Source: Glebionis coronaria (taxonomy: Eukaryota > Streptophyta > Magnoliopsida > Asterales > Asteraceae). Taken from it: a DNA stretch of 64,000 bases. The stretch spans positions 16,727,320-16,791,319 of the forward strand of contig CM046876.1 of assembly GCA_025667525.1 (NCBI GenBank). Direction: 5' to 3'. Shown piece after piece: positions 11,216 to 22,771 of the stretch. The position numbers and the translations under genes were made by a program. The notes below the pieces were generated by a model that saw nothing but the letters and a program-made list of their open reading frames with translations, was not told the origin of the DNA and searched no databases. Within the stretch, counting starts at the first letter, position 1. Every line of letters begins with the position of its first letter.

Positions 11216-13108
11216 TTTTGGGTCGAGTTAGGCTCGTGACTCGGTTATAAAAAACAAGCGCTCCTCGGGAGGCAACCCGAGTATCTATCCCTCTTCGTTT
11301 TAACCTCCTAAGTGTAGGGGGACTTCTATACGTGTTTGTATTTGTATGGTGATGTCATTACAGGGATAGGTGCACTTTTAGAACCTTTGAAGAACCGTGC
11401 TCCCGTGTTATCCGAAATCCGGTTCTATCTCTCAACTATCGTGATTCAATTTTCTTCATACTCACATTTGAAATTGATCACTTTAGTCGTCCCTTCCTTA
11501 ACTTGATTTAACCAACGTGCACAATGTCATAAGTGTAGGGGAGACTTTTCCCACATGCTTAAACATTGAGGACAATGTTTATCTTAAGTGTAGGGGGGAC
11601 TTCTATCGAAGTTTTAAGTGGACTTTTCCATGAAAATGCCTTCATTTAACCGGAAAATCATATTTTTCAACATTTTTCAAATTTTTAATTAACTTTGGCC
11701 ATTTAGTCGTAATTTTTAAAATTCTTATCGTTTCTTTCATATGTATATATCCCGCAATAAAGTCAAAAATATTAATAAAGTGGTGTAGCTAGTGTAGAAG
11801 TCTTTGACATATTAGGCCCGTTGCGATTATTTTGACTCAACCCGAATAGACTTATCCAAGTTTATTCTAGCTAGTATCCTTAACCATGCAGACCGTAATT
11901 GGTTTATTAGGCTAAGTATCCACGAGTCTCATTACTTGAGATTTTAAATTGTGGAGGACGAGAAATGATAGAGTCAATTATAAGTCGGTATTCTTGCACA
12001 AGCTCACTTGGTGTAATTATTTGCCTATTCTCCCATCACTTCCTAATAATTTATCTGCAATAAGTAAGGTTGTACGATTTGAAAAGTTACTTAGCTTCTA
12101 GCCCAAGATCGTTTAAAAGTTGCTCGGTAATGATAAGAGTTCATAGCCAAGGCATAACGTATGAAGCGGGGCGCGAAGATTGGCGAGTCCGAAAAGGCCC
12201 TAACAAGGCATGAGGATTCCATTTTATTGCTAAAGATCCAAGGTGATGTGAAAAGCATTATTCCCAAAGTCAATATGAAGGATCAAGACTCACGACGAAA
12301 AGCAATCAACTCCCATAAAGATCATGGAGAAGTCTATCCGAAAAGACCCTAACAAGGTATGAGGATAAATAGATCCAAGTCCAAAAAGGAGGCGGATCGT
12401 TGTATCTCAAAATCCCAATTAGAGATTAAAGAATAATCATGAAGTCGTGGTCAACAAAGTTGGAGTACCCCTCAAAAGTCTCCAAGTGAAGAAACTCTGT
12501 TAACTATGAGAAGACCATTATCTCAAGCACGTCTCTCAAGATATGAAGTATGAAGTACATGCCAAATATCGGCCCGAGAAAGGTCTCAAATCGTGAACCG
12601 AGTTATGCCAAGATATGAACTTTTTGATATCCCGAGAAGCAGTTTTAAGAGATTTTGTCCTTTAGCTAACTATTGATCAAATCGTCCTACTTTGCTTTCA
12701 GCCTAAATAAACTATCGAAATAAGTCCAAAAATGCATCTTCATGATCATTCTAAGACAAAAATAAAATATAAGAGATACACCTAGGAATAAGGGAGTTTA
12801 AGCATATAATTAAGCCATGTGTGTAAGTGTTTGATTTGCTAACTTATAATAACAATGATCTCGTTTTTAAGCTTAGTTTGGGGAACGTGAAACTTGAGGG
12901 TGATAAATCTTCGCAGCACCAAAGCCCTAATGTATGTCCTCGATCTCTTTGCAAGTTATTTCCACGTAGCTATTTTCTATCCTTTTAATTTCTCTTAGTA
13001 CTTTAAGTTTTGTTTAGTAGCATGTTAATAAGGCCAAGGTTGATTGATTATGAGAAGAGTGTAAATTTGCTTTATCGCTAAGTATTGCATGAGGGCATGG
13101 TAATGGTT
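11216..13108 (+). other. Element B pol-to-LTR spacer without coding sequence
   Basis: In 1.9 kb no open frame is longer than about 65 codons, so the Athila env-like ORF is absent or decayed. Purine-tract-like AAGTGTAGGGG copies occur near 11308, 11528 and 11584, before the real tract at 13109. A diverged direct repeat of about 28 bases starts at 12189 and again at 12338. Confidence 0.7.
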
Positions 13109-13122
13109 AAGTGTAGGGGATT
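13109..13122 (+). other. Polypurine tract of element B
   Basis: AAGTGTAGGGGATT lies directly before the 3' LTR and would be the plus-strand primer. The same core occurs three more times upstream in the spacer. Confidence 0.75.
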
Positions 13123-14714
13123 TGATAGGTGTGTAAACACCCATCCTTTTACCACTTAATTCTGGCTAAAACAAGACCAAAACGCGTATTTAATATTATT
13201 TGTTTGGAATTATGCGTGGTTTTTGTGTTTATTGTGTTTTCAGAGCCAACCGGATGAATATTGGAGAAAACATGGGATTGCACGGGATTTATCGAAGAAA
13301 AAGACTCAAGATGAAGTCTATTGTCCAAGAGATGCAAAAGATTTGAAGTCACTGGGCCTATTCGAAGATTTATCGAAGAAAAGGACCAAAGATGGAAGAT
13401 TTACATAAGTCGAAGAAACTCAAGTCTATTAAACGAAGAAATTAAAAGACGAGTTGAATTTAATCGACGACAAATCCCGAATCAGAATCGAAAACGTCAA
13501 CTTTTCTGAAAAGACGAGAAGACAAGAAGAACGGGAGAAAGCCCACTCACCAACCAAAGGGAACACCTATATAAAGGGTTCCCCTCACACTTTTCATTCA
13601 GTTTTTTAGTTTTTCTTCTCCCCTCTTTTTTTTCCCTTTCTGTTCGTAGGTTTCACCAACACCACTAGGGTGTTTGGTGATTTTGATTCTTGTTTTTCAA
13701 TCTTGTAATTTAATCTTTATCTTTTGTTTGTTAAAACCTTAATCATTCAATATATCAATCTTTCCATTTCATCTTGTTCATCTTCATCTATTTGGTTAAA
13801 AGTTAAAGTTCTTATTTGGTTGATTTGATCTTCAAAAGTTGTTGAGTTTTATGTTTTTATTGATGGGATTTGTTGTTATTGGTTAGTTTATGATTCGTGT
13901 TAGTTTTGTTTAAGTTTTTGGTTAGAAATTTGGTGATTTTTGGCTTAAAACGTATTCCCCTGTTTTTCTGAGATATTACTGTTCTGGAGTTTCCAAAGTT
14001 CCGGATGAACATAAAGTTCCGGATGAACACAAACTTCCGGATGAACACAAACTTCCGGATGAACAAATAGTTCCGGATGAATGTTATTCTCAAAAGTTCC
14101 GAGTGAAAGTATTTTTTAAAGTTCCGAATAAATTTCCTTTCAAAAAGTTCCGAATGAATTTCCTTTCAAAAAGTTCCGAATGAGTTTTTAAAGTTCCGAA
14201 TCAGTTTGTTTTAAAAAGTTCCGGATCAAACTTCCGAATTAAGTTCCGACCCAAGTTCCGGATAAACTTCCGGATAAACTTCCGAACGAAAGTTCCGGAT
14301 AAACTTCCGAACCAACTTCCGAATTAACTTCCGGATCAAAGTTTCGAGTGAAGGTTCCGAGTAAAGTTCCGAGTGAAGGTGAACGAAGTTCCGGATCAAA
14401 CTTCCGAATCAAGGAGTTAAGGATCATGTGAAAGGCATTTACTTCCGAATCAACCTTCTTTTGAGTATTTCGAATCTAGATAAGTGTTATTTACTGTTTC
14501 TTCATTTTATACTTCCATTTTAATTCAAGTTTTATTAATTGCTATTAAATTCATTGCTTTTGATTTAAGTTTACATTTTCAAGCATTTAAACCTTTAGTA
14601 GAATAAAAAACCACTCCCTTTTTAGTAACCAAGAACAATCATTCCACTTAGAACCGAGATCAATTCGAGAGGATATCGAGAGAATCTAGAACCCAGTGCA
14701 AATTTCAAATATCA
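13123..14714 (+). repeat. 3' LTR of element B
   Basis: It is 1592 bp and matches 3679-5301 with about 1% substitutions. It is shorter mainly through lost units in the TTCCGGA array. The target duplicate CCCAT follows. Confidence 0.94.
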
Positions 14715-15249
14715 CCCATATACGTTCACCAATGTTCATATCAAATTTCATGCTTTTTAGTCAAATGTGGTTTTGTGAACCGACCCATAGTTGTTCACCT
14801 TTGTCATATCATGACATTTCATAAGATCTTGACAAATATGTATTGGACTACAGACAACCATATTTAGTCCCAGATTGTACATTTCTATACATGACAGTTC
14901 TCAGAAAATTTTGACAAGTATGTATCGAAACAGAATCGCCCATACTTAGTCACATGCTTCCTACTATGAATACTGTGGATTAAACAATAACTATCCACAT
15001 CAGTTGATGTTAAACCTCAGTTGATTATTCTTCTATGTTATTTGTATCAGTCAAGTTTATACTCTCACGTGAATGTCGTTTTCATGTTGACTAAGTTCAT
15101 GTCTCCTTATGAGGATTATGTTTTCAGTAAAGTGATGATGTTTTCATGCTAAGATACAAAAGGGGTTATAGTAAAAGAATCCTGTTTTCATAATAATCAT
15201 GTTTGATCTTCATCAGTCATGTCTTCATGCTGACCATTGTTGAAATTCC
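14715..15249 (+). other. Element A interior, second fragment
   Basis: Non-coding sequence between B and C. Repeated short phrases such as TTTTCATG, TCAGTCA and GTTCACC appear. It ends in ATTCC (15245-15249), the target of element C. Confidence 0.75.
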
Positions 15250-15714
15250 TGTTAGGACCATTGTAATAGTTAAATGTAATAGGTAGACTAGGAGGTATGT
15301 AGTTCCTCCTGGTCCTAGTAGTAGTAGGAGCAAGTCTTGCTCCTGGTCCTGGTCGAAGTCAAACTTTATTATTTACTTAATATTCTGTTAGGATATGCAT
15401 GAGATATGTTAGGAAAGGATATGCATATCAGTTTTACACGTTTTCTTTAATGCTGTATTAGGGTTTCCTTGTAGTATAAAAGGAACCTTAGGCAGAAGGG
15501 TTAGACACACCTTCACAAAACGTAGTTCTAGTCATTATCAATATTAGAAATCCTTAGAAAGGATCAAGTCTTTATAGTTATTCTATTCTTCTTGATTATA
15601 TTTATATTTTACATTCATATTGTGTATAGAGTCTCTTTGTGATTTGACTTGTGATTACAGAAGTCATTCACCGGTCCTGACAGGCTGCAAGATCTACTTC
15701 TAGTAGACCCAACA
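15250..15714 (+). repeat. 5' LTR of element C
   Basis: TG...CA, 465 bp. TATAAAAGG at 15475-15483 is a good TATA box; the 3' LTR has it at 27110. The segment near 15307-15357 repeats CTCCTGGTC, a phrase that recurs through the element. Confidence 0.94.
15475..15483 (+). promoter_or_regulatory. TATA box in the element C 5' LTR
   Basis: TATAAAAGG lies about 240 bases before the LTR end, leaving room for R and U5. The minus-strand LTR of D has a similar TATAAAAGGAACC context. Confidence 0.7.
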
Positions 15715-15716
15715 AG

Positions 15717-15732
15717 TGGTATCAGAGCCTGG
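15717..15732 (+). other. Primer binding site of element C (initiator-Met tRNA)
   Basis: TGGTATCAGAGCCTGG starts two bases after the 5' LTR; its first 12 bases are the classic plant iMet site. Confidence 0.9.
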
Positions 15733-15787
15733 AAGGGTCTCTATACAAGAAGAATCAAGTTTTCTTATTACTGACATTTTGTTTATC

Positions 15788-18488
15788 ATGTCTGCCTCAA
15801 CTTCTACTCAAACAGGAGAAGACAGCACTCCTAAAATTGTGCAACCTCAACAGATCCTTGCTACAGTTTCAAACACGAATGGTAAATTCCCTCTTCTGAA
15901 AAAGGGTGAATATGAAAATTGGGCAATGAAGATGGAATGGTGGATCACCAATACTGATCAAGATCTTTGGAAGATAATTCTGAATGGGAACAGCAGGAAG
16001 CTTACTGGAAGAGACAAGAATGGTAATATTACTCTTCTTGACCCTAAGTCTCATGAGAAATCGTAGCTATTCAGAAGGAGGTCAAAGCAAAGACGATTTT
16101 GCTTCAATCCCTTCCTGAAGATCACATGGGTGACTTCTACCATTTGGATGATGCCAGAGAGATCTGGAATGGCATAAAAGCAAGGTTTGGCGGGAATGAG
16201 GAGTCAAAGAAAATGCGAAGATCCATGCTGAGAGATGAATTCACAGAATTCAAAATCTCAGAAACTGAAGGTCTACATCAAGGGTATGATAGGTTCCAGA
16301 AGATATTGAGCCAGTTGAATCAACTACGGTCAAAGCCTGATGATGGTGATATTAATGCAAGGTTTCTTAAAGCCTTACCCTACTCATGGAATCAGGTGGT
16401 GATCTCTCTCAAAGCCAAAGGTGGGCTTGACTATCTTAACTTTGATGATCTGTTTCATAGGCTCAGAACTTTCGAACCCCATGTGAGAGGATTTTCGAGT
16501 GATTCTTTTCCCACTCCTGCTAATTCTGCCTTTGTGAGTTCTATGGCATCTAGTCCCATGTCATATGCAAGTAGCCTAAGCAATACTGTCTCCTCTCAGC
16601 ATACTGTTCAGCATACTTCTGCTCCTGATTCTACTGTCAAGTCTGGTAGTATGGTAGAAGCCGTTCTTCATTCGTTTGTGGCTGATGTTAATGCTGAACA
16701 ACAACTTGCTTTTGATGACTTCAAACAGGTTGATAAACTTGACCTGGATGAGATGGGTCTTAAATGGCAGATGGCCATGCTTACTCTTAGGGTTCACAAG
16801 TTTAAGAAGAAAGCAGGAAGGAAATTTAATTACAACCCTCGGGAGCCAGCAAGATTCGATAGAAGCAAGGTTCGATGCTATAACTGCCAGCAACAAGGTC
16901 ACTTTGCAAGGGAGTGCCCTAGCAAGAATGAACAGGAGAAGAGCAGGTACTCCGCTTTCAAGGTTCAGGAGATAAAAGATGACAAGAAGGCATTGGTATC
17001 TGTTGACTCTATGGTCAACTGGAATGATCATCAGGCTTCTACTCTGGAATCAGCAGAGTCCTCGACTGACGTGTTTGCAATGATTGCTGGGAATCTCTCT
17101 GATGCAGAAGAAGCAGACGAGTTTGCCCTTATGGGCATCTCACCTCAGGTACAACATTGTCCTCTTGGTTGTCATGATAAATACTCAGAACTGTTGTCCC
17201 AATTTAATGAAGTAAATGATCAAAATGATAAGTATTTTTTAGAGGTTCAAGCCTATAAGGCTTCATTAAACACATTGGAACAACAAAAGAGGTGGTTACA
17301 AGATACTCAACGTGCGTATGAGGATAAAATCAGGATACTAAGCATCGATTTAGAAAAACGACAAATATGCTTAAATATACAGAAACAGTAAGAGATGCTA
17401 GTATCAAAGAAAAAGAGGAGATGCAAGGAAAATTAGATGCTACAATGCTAAGATTTGAAAAATGGCAAAAGGCACCTAAAAATCTTTCAAAATTAATTGA
17501 TAGTAGCATGTCTGGTAGAACTAAGAGAGGCTTAGGATTTGAAAAATATATTGATTCAGAAGATGTATTTTATTTATCTTTTTCAAGTGTCTTTGATGCC
17601 GACAAAGAGGATGAGGGAAAACCTAGTTACAATAGGTTTCAACCAGCAGCAGAAATGCATGCTGTCCCTCCTCCTCTTACTGGAACTTTTATGCCCACTT
17701 CATGGCGTAATGACTTGGATGGATCACAGATGCTTGAGTCCCCAACAAGTTCTACTAATACTAATGACTTTGTCTCATGTACTTTCAGTGACAGGGCCGG
17801 TGACTCTGCATCTAGTGGTTCAAGTGAAGAGTCAAGACCTACAAGTTCCAAGTTGAATGAACATGCTGCTACTGGTGCTAGGAAGTGTGAAGAAAGAGTT
17901 GTTGTCAAGTCAAGTGTGTCTGGTCCTAGTTTATTGAGTCCTAGGAAGAATGTTTCTCCTAGAATTGTGTGTAATAAAGTAGGCAGTATGAAACAATCTC
18001 ATTCTAATAAAAGGTCTTTCAAAACATGTTTTGTTTGTGGCAATGCCTTTCATTTAATTAAAGATTGTGATTATTATGACACACATGCTTCTGTTAATCA
18101 TGCTTTTCCTGCTCCTGGTCCACCAGGAGCTGCACCATATGCCTCTAGAAGACTTGATCCTAGTGCTCCAACGTTTACTTCTTCTAGAGTGTCCTCTCCT
18201 TTAGTTTCTAATTATTGGAGAAATATTGGATTCCAAACCACCAGTAATTATTTTCAAAATTTTAATCCAATCTATCCACATAATTTGGACCACACGTATT
18301 TTGGTTTGGGAAATTTGGGAACTGCTGTTAAGCCCTCAGCAGGTTGTTCTTGGTTAAATAATAATACCCAAATGATGCATTGGCAACCAAGGAACAACGG
18401 TGGATCTCATCAATCTTCTTGGCACTCTTCTAAAGATCCACAAGGCAGGCTCAAACCTGAAAAGGTTTGGGTCCCCTTAAGACACTAA
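15788..18488 (+). pseudogene. gag: Element C gag (two frameshifts)
   Basis: ATG 15788 opens MSASTSTQTG. The first frame stops at TAG 16064. A frame break at about 16056-16060 moves the coding to a frame running to 17391, holding the copia-type capsid region (YDRFQKILSQLNQL, RTFEPHVRGF) and the zinc knuckle CYNCQQQGHFARECP at about 16876. A second break near 17367-17391 moves to the third frame, which has an acidic and Ser-rich linker, a second knuckle CFVCGNAFHLIKDC at about 18027, and ends VWVPLRH with TAA at 18486. Two CCHC knuckles and a long C-terminal extension are usual for SIRE/Maximus gag. The product would be the capsid and RNA-binding protein. Confidence 0.9.
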
Positions 18489-18520
18489 CTCTGGCATTGT
18501 TATTATCTTGTTGTTGTAGG
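18480..18520 (+). promoter_or_regulatory. Possible 3' splice site at the element C gag/pol junction
   Basis: The gag stop TAA lies inside CACTAACT, a good branch-point match. A T-rich run and TGTTGTTGTAG|G follow. The pol frame is closed by that TAG (18517-18519) and opens exactly at GTT 18520. No ATG occurs in the pol frame until MTG of the protease motif at 18577, so pol needs frameshifting or splicing. Splicing is inference; G shows the same layout. Confidence 0.4.
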
Positions 18521-21500
18521 TTACTCCATACCAGGATCCTAGTCTAGGCATTGTTGATAGTAGTTGCTCCAGGAGCATGACTGGCAATAAAAGTCTTCTC
18601 TCTAACTTTGTACCATTTCATGGAGGCAAGGTCTATTTTGGTGGGGGTGAAGGCAGAATCACTGGCAAAGGAACGATAAAGACTCCCAATCTAAATTTTG
18701 AGCAGGTCTACTATGTGGAAGCACTTCAGCACTTCAACTTGATATCGGTCTCTCAGATTTGTGACAAGAAGCAGTTTGTTCTCTTCACCGATACTGATGC
18801 ACTTGTGCTTTCCAAAGACTTTCAGCTTCCGGATGACTCACAAGTTCTACTCAGAATCCCTAGAAGGCACAATCTCTATAGCATCAAGTTGAATGAAGTC
18901 AACCCTACTGGTCAACTAGCATGTCTAGTTGCTAAAGCCTCAGAAGATGAAGCCACTAAATGGCATCGAAGGATGGGGCATGTGAACTTCAAGACCATTC
19001 ACAAACTTGCAAATCTGAATTTGGTCTCTGGATTACCTCCCAAGACGTTTAGAAATGATATAAATTGTATTGCCTGCAGCAAGGGCAAACAGCACAAAGC
19101 ATCCTTCAAGGCCATTACTACTCTGAGTCTTATAACTGAACCATTGCAGCTACTACACATGGATTTATTTGGTCCTACTTCCATTAGAAGCATTGACCAC
19201 AAGCAATTCTGTCTGGTGGTAACTGATGGATATAGCAGGTTTACGTGGGTGTTCTTCATGGCTGCCAAGAGTGAGACCTACTCAATTCTTAGAGATTTTC
19301 TTACCCTGATAGAGAACCAGTTGTCCAAGAAAGTTAAAGGTATTCGTTGCGACAATGGAACCAAGTTTAAAAATAAAGACCTCATCGCACTTTGTAATAG
19401 TAAGGGCATCAAAAGAGATTATAGTGTAGCGAGGACTCCTCAACAGAATGGCGTGGCAGAACGAAAGAATAGGACACTAATAGAAGCAGCAAGAACTATG
19501 CTTGCCGATTCCAAACTTCCAACCATGTTCTGGACATAAGCTGTTAATACTGCAAGTTATGTTTTGAATAGGGTTTCTATTACCAATCCTCACAAGAAGA
19601 CTCCTTATGAGCTGCTCACGGGCAAGGTTCCTAATATTGCTCATTTGAAGCCGTTTGGGTGTCCAGTCACTATTCTGAATACTAGTGATTATTTGGGGAA
19701 GTTTGATGGCAAGGCAGATGAAGGATACATTGTGGGATATTCAGCTCATTCTCGGGCTTATCGTGTCTACAATCTCCAAGCCAAGCGGATCATTGAAACT
19801 ATTAATCTCAGGTATTTTGAGGAGAAGTCAAACATCCAAGGCAAGGGTCCAAAATGGTATTTTGATCTTGATTATCTTAGTGATTCGTTAGGATATTTTC
19901 GTTTCAAAACTAACCATAATGCAGGACCACAAGTGTTTGCAACTTCTAGTACTGGTGTTCCTTCTAGTCTTTCTGATTCAGATGATGAGGATGAAATTTT
20001 TGTGGTTCCATCCTATTCCACCACAGTTTCTCCTACTCCTCCTAGTGATGCAACTCCATTGGATGTACAGGATTCCCAAGTATCTCTTGACACTCTTCTC
20101 AAACAACAACAAGAAGCCACTACAGCATCTGCTCAAGGTGGTTTTGAGTTTCCCTTGGTTGAGTCTACTGACAAAGTTGCTCCTGGTACTCCAGCTTCTG
20201 CTCCTAGTGCTAGCTTATCTCCTACTGGTACTCCGGCTAGTGAGTCTGCTTCCAATACTCGTTTCTCCAGTCCTTCTGATTTGGGGAACCAACAAAAGAA
20301 GTCTTCTACCAAGCTGGATGATATTCATAAACAACCAGTAGATGGGATTTTCCACAATGCTTCATATGATGCTGACTTTGTTGGTGATCTCAATAACTTG
20401 GCACTAGAAGTGGAGGTTTCTTCCAATCCAGTCTTGCAATCCCACAAAGATCATCCTACCACTCAAATAATTGGAGACCCTGGTTCTACTGTCAAGACAC
20501 GCAGAATGTAACAGAAGGCCTCATCTGATCATCATGCTCTTGTGGGCTATATTGAAGATCAAAAGCGTAATAATCATACGGACTTTCAACACTGTTTGTT
20601 TGCTTGTTTTCTTTCATAGGTGGAACCTAGGTCTGTTTCTCATGCTCTTGAGGATCAAAGTTGGGTGGAGGCTATGCAGGAGGAAATGCAGCAATTCTTG
20701 TTTCAGAATGTTTGGGTTCTGGTTGACTTACCAGATGGAAAGACAACTATCAATACCAAATGGATTCTCAAGAACAAGAAGGATGCACGGGGAATTGTCG
20801 TAAGGAATAAAGCTAGGCTTGTCTCACAAGGACACACTCAAATTGAGGGCATTGACTATACTAAAGTTTTTGCTCCGGTTGCAAGGATAGAGGCCATTCG
20901 TCTGTTTTTGGCTTTTGCCTCTTACGTGGGCTTTACGGTGTTTCAGATGGATGTAAAGAGTGCATTTTTCTATGGCAAAATTGACGAGGAGGTGTATGTT
21001 ACTCAACCTAAGGGCTTTGTAGATCCACTTCATCCCAAGAAAGTTTACAAGGTGGTCAAGGCTCTTTATGGGTTACATCAGGCTCCTAGAGCTTGGTATG
21101 AGCGTCTTTCCACTTTCTTGTTAAAGAATGGCTATAGAAGGGGTACTATTGACAAAACACTATTTCTTCGGAGGAATACCAAGGACATTATCCTTGTTCA
21201 GGTTTATGTGGATAACATTATCTTTGGTTCTACTAGGAAGGAATGGTGTGATGAGTTTGAACACTTGATGAAAGGCGAATTTCAGATGAGTGCGATGGGC
21301 GAACTTTCTTTCTTCCTTGGTCTTCAGGTCAAGCAACAATCGGATGGGATTTTCATCAGTCAAGACAAATATGTTCATGAGATTCTTCAGAAGTTTGACA
21401 TGGATCCTCTTAGACCCGCAGCAACTCCTTATGAAGTTGCTAAAATCAAACTAAAGAATGAGCCAGACCCCCCGGTCAATGTGCACATGTACAGGTCTAT

Positions 21501-22146
21501 GATAGGCTCCCTAATGTATTTGACTGCATCACGTCCGGACATCATGTTTGCAGTAATTGCTTGTTCTAGACACCAGGTGACTCCAACGGTTTCGCACTTA
21601 AATGCAGTAAAGAAGATTTTCAAGTATATCAAGGCTCAACCTAAATTGGGTCTATGGTATCCTAGAGAATCACCTTTTGTTCTAGAAGCCTATAGTGATA
21701 GTGACTATGCTGGTGCTAATAATGACAGGAAGTCTACTACTGGTGGTTGTCAATTTTTGGGTCGTCGACTTATTTCATGGCAATGCAAGAAACAGACAAT
21801 AGTAGCTACTTCTTCAACAGAAGCTGAATACGTTGCTGCTGCTAGTTGTTGTGGACAAGTTTTGTGGATCCAAAATCAAATGTTGGATTATGGTTTCAAT
21901 TTTATGAACACCAAAATTTTTATAGACAATCAAAGCACTATTTGCATTGTGAAGAATCCTGTTTTTCATCAGCGAACGAAGCATATTGAAATTCGGCATC
22001 ATTTTATACGAGATGCCAATGAGAAGAGGCTGATTCAGGTTCTTAAAGTTCATACGGATGATAATGTTGCTGATTTGCTGACTAAAGCATTTGATGGTCC
22101 TCGGTTTAACCACTTGGTGGTTCATATTGGGATGGTCAATCCTTGA
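18520..22146 (+). pseudogene. pol: Element C pol: protease, integrase, reverse transcriptase, RNase H (three nonsense codons)
   Basis: One frame from 18520 to TGA 22144, broken by TAA 19537, TAA 20509 and TAG 20617. The protease site reads DSS where copia elements usually have DSG. Integrase has H-x4-H...CIAC and the triad Asp 19162, Asp 19351 and Glu 19459 (D-x35-E). A Ser/Thr/Pro-rich linker spans about 19920-20500. Reverse transcriptase contains FQMDVKSAFFYG, and its catalytic box is YVDN at 21205-21216 where the family has YVDD, so a metal-binding Asp is lost. RNase H has AYSDSDYAG, STEAEYVAA and the terminal KHIEIRHHFIRD. The damage in independent domains shows a dead copy rather than a sequencing slip. 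Confidence 0.93.
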
Positions 22147-22771
22147 GGTCTAGGATTGAGGGGAGGCAAAGCCTAAGGGGAGGCTTTGTGTACATATTCT
22201 TAGGACAGACTAACGTATTGATAGATTTTACCAAAATATTTTATTGGTTCTGGTAGTGTGTGGTACTTCTGGTGGAGGATTTTGCTCACTTCTGGTGGAT
22301 ATGGTCTTACATGACTGGCTTCTGGTCCTCATTGGTCAGCTTCTAGTTATAATTGGTTGGCTTTTGGTGGTTCAAAATCCTTCCCTGTCAAGTGGTAATT
22401 GGCTTCTGGTACTGGTCTGGGATACTGTTCATTCCTTTTGTCCTTTGTTAATCACGCTTTGCTCCTGGTCCGACCATTGTGTGCTTTGACTTTTGGTCAA
22501 CGCTCCCAATCCTGGTATTTACATTTTTAGTTAAGCATGGTTAATTGGGAGTTGGTAATTATATTAAAAAGGGCAAGTGGTTACTATGTAATTATGGTTA
22601 AATTTGAAAGGGCAACCCCCCATTAATAGGGGTCAATGAACAGTTACCATTTTCTTTATTTATGGTCAAAATACACCCCTGACTCACTCATTACAATAAA
22701 CACACACACAAAACCGCTCCTACTATCTCCACCCTAATCACAATCCTTCTTCCATCAATTCATCAAGATCC
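22147..22771 (+). other. Element C spacer between pol and the extra ORF
   Basis: It has no gene. 22244-22510 is dominated by CTTCTGGT/CTCCTGGT repeats. The 3' part is A-rich, with a run of ACACAC and TCCACC just before the ATG at 22772, like a plant 5' leader; a separate promoter for the ORF is possible but not shown. Confidence 0.6.

Larger units (their letters stand above)
3679..14714 (+). mobile_element. Element B: Athila-type Ty3/gypsy retrotransposon, inactivated
   Basis: LTRs at 3679-5301 and 13123-14714 (TGATAGG...ATATCA) are flanked by CCCAT at 3674-3678 and 14715-14719. The PBS matches the 3' end of tRNA-Asp, typical of Athila. The gag-protease-RT-RNase H-integrase order and motifs (DLGA protease, FMDD reverse transcriptase, integrase DDE) agree. 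The reading frame carries four in-frame stops and one frameshift. Full-length Athila elements often carry a further ORF between integrase and the 3' LTR; here 11216-13108 has no long frame. The LTRs differ by roughly 1% plus small indels in a repeat array, so insertion was recent relative to A. Confidence 0.95.
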
